Of a stretch of 64,000 nt of DNA, positions 27,102-33,938 are shown piece by piece. A model generated the notes under the pieces. That model was not told where the DNA came from. It made no database searches and saw only the letters and a list, made by a program, of their open reading frames with translations. The DNA lies in the NCBI GenBank assembly GCA_004195035.1, contig SGBD01000004.1, positions 162,969-226,968 of the forward strand, given 5' to 3'. The DNA is from Candidatus Acidulodesulfobacterium ferriphilum (GTDB lineage: Bacteria; SZUA-79; Acidulodesulfobacterales; Acidulodesulfobacteraceae). The position numbers and the translations under genes were made by a program. The first letter of the stretch is position 1, and each line of letters begins with the position of its first letter.

Positions 27102-27471
27102 AATAATGTCCTCCTTATTGTGTTAATATTAAAAAAGACAGTGGTATCCTGTAGTTGTTTATTTTTAAGAAACCCTATAAACAAAAGGGCAAAACTTTTA
27201 AAGCAATAAAGCGCGCAGGTATTTTTAGGGTTCCTTGCGGTCAGAACCGTTTTTTTTCTTTTTTGAAAGGGCAGAAAATAACAAAATATCCCCTTTTACC
27301 TTATTTTATCCTTCCTATTTACCTTGTTTTTGAGACCGTATTTTTTTAAAAGGCGGGTTCGGTCGTTTTCGCCTTAAGGCAGTAAAGGATTTGAGCGGGT
27401 AGGTATAACCAGCATATATATTTTTAATTATGAAATTTCCCGACGAACGGGCGTGAATTTAGGGGACATCC

Positions 27472-27535
27472 AGCGTTTTATTTCCACGTATTTTGTCTCG
27501 CTATTGGCGAGCCAAACTCCTTGAAATAAAACGCT
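27472..27535. repeat. Nested inverted repeats (13-bp outer, 5-bp inner arms)
   Basis: Outer arms AGCGTTTTATTTC (27472-27484) and GAAATAAAACGCT (27523-27535) are perfect. They enclose a small hairpin CTCGC-TATTG-GCGAG at 27497-27511. This extrudable structure could be a primase or initiator recognition site. Confidence 0.75.
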
Positions 27536-28240
27536 TTACGAACTTTAAAAGTTTTTAATAACTGTTGAAATTTGCGAACAGTTAAAAAAATAATTTTAGG
27601 GTAGTTTTTGCCTGTTTTTTGCTTGCTTTGTTTTTTGCTGATAAAGCTGGCAAAAAACTATGGCGCAAAAAAGAGCGGCAAAAACATTAAAGAAGTTTCG
27701 TAAATTTATAGCAAAATTGAAAGATAGAAACTTTGAGAACTGCAGGGCAACATTTGTAGGTAAAACAAAATGTTGTTATGTAGGTTAGTGAAAATAAGAT
27801 TAATACAAAAATTGATTGAAATTTATGGATAGATAATTGAGATTTAGGCAGAATTTGCCTTATTGAAAGGAATTTAATTTGTTTTTATAAAATATAGTAA
27901 CAAATTAAATTAATAGCAGTTTAGAAGTCCCAGTGTATTATGTTGCAAATATAATACTTTTGTGGTTTTTACTCCACTTGGCTTGGCTTCTGCTTTAAAT
28001 GGGATTACAAAAGGGCCTGTTTAAAATTTTTTATATAATCCCTTATAAAAAGTGTTGCAGGCGGTCGGGTTTTTAGCGCAGAGGCAGTGAAAAATCCGAA
28101 AAAAGCTTTTAATGTTTTTATAATATCAAAAATAAAAAAAGTTGTCAAGAGAAATTTTAAAATTGTTAGTAACTATTAAAATGTCTATATATAAATAACT
28201 TTCATTTTGTCTATTCCTTAACTAAAAATAATAATAAAAT

Positions 28241-28314
28241 AGCGGATAACACCATTAACTCTAATTAAAGGAGGTTATCCGCTTATGAAAATTATAAGGT
28301 CGGAAAATAAGTAA
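28241..28314 (+). other. Inverted repeat followed by SD and a 9-codon ORF
   Basis: Arms AGCGGATAAC (28241-28250) and GTTATCCGCT (28274-28283) are perfect. The right arm touches a strong AAAGGAGG (28267-28274). An ATG at 28285 opens nine codons (MKIIRSENK) and a stop at 28312-28314. It may be a leader peptide, or the surviving start of a deleted gene or transposon end. Confidence 0.45.
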
Positions 28315-28346
28315 ACTAATTTATTTTAAAGCTATCGTAGAATTTA

Positions 28347-28742
28347 TTAAAGGGACTTTAAGAAGTTAGAGGCCGTTATTATTTCCAAGTCGCCTATCTT
28401 TTTTAGAACAAGCAAATCTTTGTCCCCTGAAACTATATATGACGCTCCGCCGCTTTTTGCGCAATTTATAAATTTATCGTCGCCGGGATCCCTTGAATAT
28501 TTTTCGTTATAAACATTTTTAATAAATAGACAGTTTTTGACAATTATACCGGCAATTTCTTGATGTTTATTTTCACCGGATTTTTCGGTAAATCTCGTTA
28601 ATACTTCCGAATATTCCTCGAATATTTCCTCCGTGCATATAACGTCAAATTTGCCGCTAAACCATAGTTCGAGCAGGTCTCTTTCTTTTCCTCTAAAAAA
28701 TATGCCGGAGATTAATATATTGGTATCTATAACTATGCGCAC
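28347..28742 (-). CDS. PIN-domain toxin
   Basis: A 131-aa PIN ribonuclease of the COG1569 toxin group. Acidic metal-binding residues are seen in MRIVIDTNIL (N-terminus), in the central E-rich region EEIFEEY, and in SRDPGDDKFINCA and VSGDKDLL. The gene overlaps the 3' end of the antitoxin gene by 10 bp, giving a coupled pair. It probably stabilises the island in the chromosome, being close to attR. RNA targets are unknown. Confidence 0.88.
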   Translation of the reverse strand: MRIVIDTNILISGIFFRGKERDLLELWFSGKFDVICTEEIFEEYSEVLTRFTEKSGENKHQEIAGIIVKNCLFIKNVYNEKYSRDPGDDKFINCAKSGGASYIVSGDKDLLVLKKIGDLEIITASNFLKSL

Positions 28743-28996
28743 TTTTGTTTATTCCTTGTTTCTTTTATAACCCTGCCGACATCTTTGCGCTTTAGATTTA
28801 ATTTTTCCGAAATTTCGTCACCCATAGCGATTAGATTTTTAAAATCCTTTATCTTGGGTTCTTCAATAGGCTTTAAAAGTATATTGCTCCCGTCCTGAAG
28901 TATAATCAGTTTGGAATTCGGCTTTAAGTTTAGGGCTTTCCTGATTTTATTCGGTATGACCACCTGTCCTTTAACGGACATGCTTGTAGTTTCCAT
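28733..28996 (-). CDS. AbrB/MazE-type antitoxin
   Basis: An 87-aa swapped-hairpin AbrB-type DNA-binding antitoxin (SMSVKGQVVIPNKIRKALNL, then GSNILLKPI). The C-terminal tail (about residues 50-87) would wrap and neutralise the PIN toxin. GGAGG precedes the ATG. A 7-5-7 inverted repeat (29016-29034) lies about 20 bp upstream of the start codon and suits autoregulation. Confidence 0.88.
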   Translation of the reverse strand: METTSMSVKGQVVIPNKIRKALNLKPNSKLIILQDGSNILLKPIEEPKIKDFKNLIAMGDEISEKLNLKRKDVGRVIKETRNKQKCA

Positions 28997-29015
28997 AATA
29001 ATAAACCTCCAAAAT

Positions 29016-29034
29016 AAGTAAGTATTTCTTACTT
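29016..29034. promoter_or_regulatory. Candidate operator of the PIN/AbrB pair
   Basis: Perfect arms AAGTAAG and CTTACTT separated by TATTT, upstream of the antitoxin ribosome-binding site. This placement is typical for AbrB-type autoregulation. Confidence 0.65.
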
Positions 29035-29151
29035 TTATTATAAAGGTAATTAATTAAAAAATCAAGTTAAGATTTTTGTAAAATCAAAAAATCTGGAATT
29101 GAAAAGCCCGTCCGATAGGAATATAATAATAAATGCTCAAATGCTGATACA

Positions 29152-29192
29152 TTAAGGGGGTTCGCTTTGTCCGAACAAAGCTGCCCCCTTAA
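29152..29192. repeat. Long two-step hairpin near attR
   Basis: Outer arms TTAAGGGGG and CCCCCTTAA (9 bp) enclose an inner stem GCTTTG-TCCGAA-CAAAGC. It lies between the toxin-antitoxin pair and attR in an otherwise gene-free 390-bp stretch (29035-29421). No T-run follows, so it is not an obvious terminator; it may be a mobile palindromic repeat. Confidence 0.7.
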
Positions 29193-29421
29193 AAACCCCC
29201 AGCAAAATCGGGAATGTCATAGAAACCTGTTAAGCTTTACCTGCGGTCTCTGCTCCCGCTGGTCGCATATTTCTTTTTTTCTTGGCGGTCATATGATATA
29301 CTTATATTATCAATTAATATTTAAATTGCCGTTGCAGCATTAAAAATACAATTTCGCATACAGTAGATTTTATTATGATTAAATAACTATATTAAATCAA
29401 TAACTTAGATTATACGATAAT

Positions 29422-29470
29422 TACCTTGACACGGTAGGGGTCGGCGGTTCGAGACCGCCCGTGCCTACCA
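29422..29470. other. attR: duplicated 3' part of tRNA-Val(GAC)
   Basis: Identical over 49 bp to the 3' part of the tRNA at 13546-13594, without the tRNA 5' half. It marks the far end of the island, 77 bp before the end of the MFS gene. Confidence 0.92.
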
Positions 29471-29546
29471 AAAGTATAATATATAGAGTACATAATTGGT
29501 TGAAATAAAATCTAAATTTCTACAATGGGTACATTATTTACATGGT

Positions 29547-30755
29547 TTATAAATTAACATCGAGTTCCCTATTTTTAGTCTCGGGTAGAAAAAAAGTTAA
29601 TAAAAAGGCGGTTAGCATTAAAATTCCGATCAAATAATATCCAAAATCCTTATTTTCTTTTACAAAGAACATCATAATCAAAACCCCGCATATAGCCCCG
29701 AATTTCCCCAACATCGCCGAAAAACCGTAAGCCGACGACCTGAAAGATGTATGCGAAAGCTCAGCCGGAAAAATCCCCACGGTAAGGGACGCAAAGGAAT
29801 TAAAAATTTCAGCAATGAAAATAACTAAAATGATGCCGATTAAACTTTTATAAACGGACGGCAGGAAAAAAAGCGCGATTGCCATCCCTATAAAACCGAT
29901 GAGCTGCAAACCCTTTCTCCCGATTTTATCTATATTTAACAGCCCCGCTATAGAACTGATAATGCCCGCAAAAAGGATTAATGATGTAATTAGAGCGTTA
30001 TCCTCATTTGAAATAAGACCTGTTTTTTTAAAAATTAAAGGTATCAAAAGGCCTATGCCGTAAGCCCCGATATCATATAAAAACCATATAATCGAATATA
30101 ACAGCGTATTTTTAATATGGACATTTGAAAACATCCCTTTTATATAAATTTTATTTCCTAAATTTTTAACATTTAGCCATCTTGCAGATTCAGGCATAGA
30201 AATCCTTAAAAACATAACTATAATAGCAGGTATCACAACAATCCCAAGCATAAATCTCCACATTTCCGGGCCAAACGGAAAAAGCGCTGCCGAAACGAGA
30301 GAAGAAAATATTGAACCGAGTCCAAAGGAAAGTCCTGAAAATGCGAGATACTTGCCCCTTAACCCCTGCGGCGCTATCTCGGCAATATAAGAATTAGATA
30401 CGGGATAATCCGCCCCTACCGCAATGCCTATAATAAAGCGGGATAAAAACAGCATTAAAAAATTAAAAGAAACAGCGGAGATAAGACCAAACATGACAAA
30501 AATTACCATGTTTAAAACATAAACCGACTTTCTTCCAAAGATGTCGCCGAAATATCCGACAACCAATGCCCCTGCCGCGCTGCCAAAAATAACCGAAGCG
30601 ACTATCAAACCTGAGCCGAGGACATTTAAATGAAAATAAGGATTAATAAGTATTATCGCAAATGCTATGACGGTCAAGGAATACCCGTCTAAAAACATGC
30701 CCGCGGAGGAAAGCAGAAGGGGCATTGTAAAAAATGTATTATTTTTATTGCCCAA
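29547..30755 (-). CDS. MFS transporter, possibly phosphate/organophosphate or polyol type
   Basis: A 402-aa, 12-helix major facilitator carrier in the inner membrane. Family marks are DGYSLTVIAFAI in helix 1, a GYFGDIFGRK loop and GADYPVSNSYIAE, which resembles the GGDYPLS signature of phosphate:proton symporters. The second half has GRKGLQLIGF. It is the last gene of the minus-strand tonB-exbB-exbD-isomerase-MFS run, 8 bp after the isomerase. With Pho-box-like repeats upstream of tonB, uptake of phosphate or an organic phosphate/polyol is a reasonable guess. The substrate is not proven. Confidence 0.75.
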   Translation of the reverse strand: MGNKNNTFFTMPLLLSSAGMFLDGYSLTVIAFAIILINPYFHLNVLGSGLIVASVIFGSAAGALVVGYFGDIFGRKSVYVLNMVIFVMFGLISAVSFNFLMLFLSRFIIGIAVGADYPVSNSYIAEIAPQGLRGKYLAFSGLSFGLGSIFSSLVSAALFPFGPEMWRFMLGIVVIPAIIVMFLRISMPESARWLNVKNLGNKIYIKGMFSNVHIKNTLLYSIIWFLYDIGAYGIGLLIPLIFKKTGLISNEDNALITSLILFAGIISSIAGLLNIDKIGRKGLQLIGFIGMAIALFFLPSVYKSLIGIILVIFIAEIFNSFASLTVGIFPAELSHTSFRSSAYGFSAMLGKFGAICGVLIMMFFVKENKDFGYYLIGILMLTAFLLTFFLPETKNRELDVNL

Positions 30756-30762
30756 TTTTATT

Positions 30763-31674
30763 TTATATGAAATTTTTAGATTTAAGATACTCTATCGATT
30801 TTATTAAATCCTTTTCAGACCTGTTTTCTATAATTAAAGAACCGCCGAATTTTTTATCTTTAAGATAATGAAAAAATTCATCGACTCTTAAAATACCGTC
30901 TCCCAACGCACGGTGTTCTTTTCTTACGGTTATTCTTAAGCCCTGTCTTTCCAAAACCATGTCCTGGATATGAATTTCGCTTATGTTTTCGAGCTTAAAC
31001 TTTTCTATAAATTCGAGGGGCATAAACCCGCTTAATCCCCAGTGTCCTATATCGAAACATATCGAAATATTGTATTCTTTGACTATGGGATATAGATAAT
31101 CGAACGGAAAAACTTCAAGATTTTCCAACGCAAACATGCAGGGATTAAGACCTGTTTTTTTCAATATATCGGACATACTTTTCCTTGCCTGATTTATAGC
31201 GCTAACGATAAGCGCCTTTTTATCTTCTTCCCCGATAGGAAAAAACATTATAGAATCCTCAAACTCGGAGGTTAAATGAAGAACAAATCTTCCAACGCTT
31301 ATGTTTAATGCCTCTAATTCCCGGCAGGCATTTATAACCCTGATTATATAATCTACGGAAAGTTTTCTGTATTCTTCAAGGAGGCTTGACGGATTAAGTT
31401 GTAAATAAGGAAGGTGTACCGAAACCGATTTAATATTCGCTTTAACATCCGAAGATTTTATGATGGGTGCGATTATTTTTCCTAAAAATCCGGGGGATAA
31501 CTGCTCGATTTCGGTGTTTATCTCGACAGCTTGTATGTGGTACTCATTTAAAAGTTTAAAATATCGGTTAAATCTTAATTCTAAAGCGCGGGGATCATTA
31601 TTTCCTATAAGTCCGAACCCTATTCCAAAAAATGAATCGGTATTTACGCCAAAACAAAGATTGCCGTTATTCAC
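30763..31674 (-). CDS. Sugar phosphate isomerase/epimerase-like TIM-barrel protein
   Basis: A 303-aa AP-endonuclease-2 family barrel (IolE/IolI/xylose-isomerase-like). Metal-ligand candidates lie in FALENLEVFPF, ISICFDIGHWGLSG, SEIHIQDM and a C-terminal SLIIENRSE. It has no signal peptide. It lies between exbD and the MFS carrier and is probably co-transcribed with both. The substrate could be a polyol, inosose or sugar taken up by the carrier; nothing in the sequence fixes it. Confidence 0.8.
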   Translation of the reverse strand: MNNGNLCFGVNTDSFFGIGFGLIGNNDPRALELRFNRYFKLLNEYHIQAVEINTEIEQLSPGFLGKIIAPIIKSSDVKANIKSVSVHLPYLQLNPSSLLEEYRKLSVDYIIRVINACRELEALNISVGRFVLHLTSEFEDSIMFFPIGEEDKKALIVSAINQARKSMSDILKKTGLNPCMFALENLEVFPFDYLYPIVKEYNISICFDIGHWGLSGFMPLEFIEKFKLENISEIHIQDMVLERQGLRITVRKEHRALGDGILRVDEFFHYLKDKKFGGSLIIENRSEKDLIKSIEYLKSKNFI

Positions 31675-31759
31675 TTAAACGCCCTATTTTTTTATATTTA
31701 TTTCGTTATTTAATCTCTTACCGGTACTGCCGATTAAGATTATAACATAAAGCGCTAAA

Positions 31760-32164
31760 TTATTTCACGGGGTTTACGGCGATAGAAACCCTTAAAAATC
31801 CATCCTTTTTTATAATATCTATTGTTTTAATGACCCTTTTTAAGTAAATTTTTTTATCTCCGTTAATAATTATGAGATCTTTTTTATTTGTAACCTTTTG
31901 CTTTAATAATGCCGGAAGACTCTGAAGGCTTGTCCTTTCTTTATTAAGAAAAACCGAGCCGTCTTCCTTGAGCGTAACCACAAAATTGTGTAATTTTACG
32001 GCAGAACCCTGGGATGAATTCGGAAGTTTAACATTTAGCCCCTTTTGATGAACCATCGAAAGAGTTACGAATATAAAAAATACAAGAAGAAAAAACATCG
32101 TATCAATCATCGGTATTAATTCGATTCTTGCTCTTTTAGTTTCCTGTTCTTTAAAAAGCTTCAT
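31760..32164 (-). CDS. exbD: ExbD/TolR biopolymer transport protein
   Basis: A 134-aa inner-membrane protein with one N-terminal helix carrying the essential aspartate in IPMIDTMFFLLVFFIFVTL (about residue 20) and a periplasmic domain. It works with ExbB to energise TonB with the proton gradient. It lies 74 bp after exbB in the same orientation. Context (tonB and three receptors nearby) favours ExbD over TolR. Confidence 0.9.
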   Translation of the reverse strand: MKLFKEQETKRARIELIPMIDTMFFLLVFFIFVTLSMVHQKGLNVKLPNSSQGSAVKLHNFVVTLKEDGSVFLNKERTSLQSLPALLKQKVTNKKDLIIINGDKKIYLKRVIKTIDIIKKDGFLRVSIAVNPVK

Positions 32165-32238
32165 ATTTTATCGGGTTTTACCCCTGCCTCCTCCTCAAGT
32201 ATATAAATTAATTATATATATCTATTTTAATTATCTTT

Positions 32239-32922
32239 TTAAACCAGTTGCACCTTCTTTTTTTCGTTTGAGCTAAAACTATTGTTATCTTTCAACTCAT
32301 TTCTTTTGATAAAATTTTCAAATTGCAATACCACAAATTCCATTTGCTTTTTAATCGAAATAATTTTATTCTGGAAGTAATTAAAAAATCCTAAACAAAG
32401 TACTGCAATAATAAGGCCTGCCGCCGTATTTAAAAGGGCTAAAGCAACTCCGCCGGTAATGGCCGTCGGATGCGATACCCCTGTTTTACTTATCACATTA
32501 AACGAAACCATAATCCCGATTATAGTTCCAAGGAGCCCTAAGAGGGGTGCCATTGTGATTAATGTATCTAAAACCCACATATATCTTTCCATCTCTCTTG
32601 TATGCTTCATAGCTTCTTCCGTCAAGACCTCATCCCTTTCCTCTTTAGTTAAACACAGATTGTTAAAATCGACTAAGAGAAGGGAAGAATATATTCCGGG
32701 ATGTTCATTGCAATATTCTTTTGCCTTTTTAAGCCCGTTATCGCTTTTTAAAATACTTTTAATCTCTTCAGTAAAAGACGAGCCTGTTTTAATAACACTA
32801 TGCAAAAAATAAAATCTTTCGATAATAACGGTGATGGCGACAAGAAGCAATACAAGCATAACATACATAAGCGGACCGCCGTCAAATAATACTCCTAAAC
32901 TGTGAAATATATTCATTACCAT
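32239..32922 (-). CDS. exbB: ExbB/TolQ/MotA proton channel protein
   Basis: A 227-aa protein with three membrane helices: GPLMYVMLVLLLVAITVIIE near the N-terminus, and the pair around TMAPLLGLLGTIIGIMVSF and TAITGGVALALLNTAAGLI. These are the conserved ExbB channel blocks. A cytoplasmic loop (residues about 45-120) lies between. It follows tonB by 75 bp, and an AGGAGG lies before the ATG. Partner of ExbD and TonB. Confidence 0.92.
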   Translation of the reverse strand: MVMNIFHSLGVLFDGGPLMYVMLVLLLVAITVIIERFYFLHSVIKTGSSFTEEIKSILKSDNGLKKAKEYCNEHPGIYSSLLLVDFNNLCLTKEERDEVLTEEAMKHTREMERYMWVLDTLITMAPLLGLLGTIIGIMVSFNVISKTGVSHPTAITGGVALALLNTAAGLIIAVLCLGFFNYFQNKIISIKKQMEFVVLQFENFIKRNELKDNNSFSSNEKKKVQLV

Positions 32923-32997
32923 ATCCTCCTTTTAAGGTTTAATTGATATAAAATTATCCATTTACCTTTTTAAACAATTAAACAATTTAATCTCGTT

Positions 32998-33723
32998 TTA
33001 TCTTCGTTTTAATTTAAAATGTATTTTTATTAGAAAAGTTAACGAATTTATTGATATGCCCTTAGGAAACGGCATAAACGGCGCAGATATCTTTATGGTT
33101 TTAATGGCAGATGAGTTTAAAGTCCCATATTGAGAACCTTTTTCAATCTTTTCGAATACCAGGTCTCCATTTCTTAAAATCTTAAACAATACATTTACAT
33201 ATCCCTCCATCCCTTCTTTTCTTGCATAATACGGATAGACTAAATTCCTTACAACCTTTGCCTTGATTTCGCCGAAATATTTATCTAGTATGCTTGCCGG
33301 TATTTTTTTATGCGCATGGTGAACGACAACAGTATGTTTAACAATCGGAGCTACGGGCGCTACCGGAGCGGGCATAGGAACGGAAACATGATGAACCTTA
33401 AGGGGAGCGGGTTTTATGGATTTTTTAATCAAAACTTTCTTAATAACTCTTTTTATTACAGGCTTCTTATATATTACTTTTTTTATCTTTTTAACAGGAA
33501 CCGCTATTTTTTTAGGCGGAACTATAACCTTTTTTTTATGCGGAAGACTGACGACGGAGATGAGTAAGGGCTTTACCTTTGCGGCGGGTTTCATAAAATG
33601 CTTGGCAATAAGAGAAATCTCGGCAAAAAGGAGCAAAAACATTATTTCCAGTATTAAAGCAATTATAAATGAATATTTTAATCTTGCATTTTTATCTGGA
33701 AATTCTTTTATAATATTTTCCAT
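32998..33723 (-). CDS. tonB: TonB energy transducer
   Basis: A 241-aa protein. A membrane anchor (about residues 17-36) is followed by a Lys/Pro/Val-rich periplasmic spacer (KPVIKRVIKKVLIKK, PAPVAPVAPIV). The C-terminal TonB domain has YPYYARKEGMEGYVNVLFKI. It spans the periplasm and contacts TonB boxes of receptors such as the three encoded nearby. Four phased 11-bp repeats lie 65 bp upstream. The His-rich spacer (VHHVS, VVHHAHK) is a minor oddity. Confidence 0.92.
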   Translation of the reverse strand: MENIIKEFPDKNARLKYSFIIALILEIMFLLLFAEISLIAKHFMKPAAKVKPLLISVVSLPHKKKVIVPPKKIAVPVKKIKKVIYKKPVIKRVIKKVLIKKSIKPAPLKVHHVSVPMPAPVAPVAPIVKHTVVVHHAHKKIPASILDKYFGEIKAKVVRNLVYPYYARKEGMEGYVNVLFKILRNGDLVFEKIEKGSQYGTLNSSAIKTIKISAPFMPFPKGISINSLTFLIKIHFKLKRR

Positions 33724-33787
33724 AAATTTTTTGAAATATGAATATAAACAATTTGAATTTAATTTATTTTAATTTATTGTATCAAAT

Positions 33788-33831
33788 GAATATTACAAAA
33801 TTATTACAGTTATATTAAATTTTTGTTACAA
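33788..33831 (-). promoter_or_regulatory. Pho-box-like 11-bp repeats upstream of tonB
   Basis: On the minus strand four consecutive 11-mers (TTGTAACAAAA, ATTTAATATAA, CTGTAATAATT, TTGTAATATTC) share the core TGTAAYA with exact 11-bp phasing in three of them. PhoB-type response regulators bind direct repeats with this spacing. The same pattern precedes three receptor genes and a phosphoesterase gene. Confidence 0.65.
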
Positions 33832-33834
33832 TTT

Positions 33835-33884
33835 AAAAAAGTTTCCGCAAAAGCCGTTATATGGTTATATCCGGCTTCTGCGGA
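33835..33884 (-). terminator. Terminator after the first TonB-dependent receptor
   Basis: On the minus strand a 13-bp stem with one mismatch (TCCGCAGAAGCCG with CGGCTTTTGCGGA) is followed within three bases by six T residues. It lies 55 bp beyond the receptor stop codon and just ahead of the tonB promoter repeats. Confidence 0.75.
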
Positions 33885-33938
33885 CAAATATTAACCCGTT
33901 TAACTCATTAAAAACATCAAATAATTTAGATCTTAAGC

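Larger units (their letters stand above)
27102..28346. other. 1.2-kb noncoding stretch rich in inverted and direct repeats; candidate replication/transfer origin
   Basis: No convincing gene is seen. The stretch holds nested inverted repeats at 27472-27535, a 7-bp inverted repeat AACTGTT/AACAGTT (27560-27583), repeated GTTTTTTGCT (27614-27623, 27630-27639) and GGCAAAAAA-like strings at 27649-27687. A possible branched RNA fold lies at 27915-27994 and an inverted repeat with a tiny ORF at 28241-28314. It lies directly upstream of the recombinase-HTH-primase genes, where an element origin (oriV, ssi or oriT) would be expected. Confidence 0.5.

Noticed and set aside
27155..27349. 64-aa plus-strand frame upstream of the second recombinase gene
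   Set aside because: No ribosome-binding site and an unlikely composition; it lies in the repeat-rich noncoding stretch.
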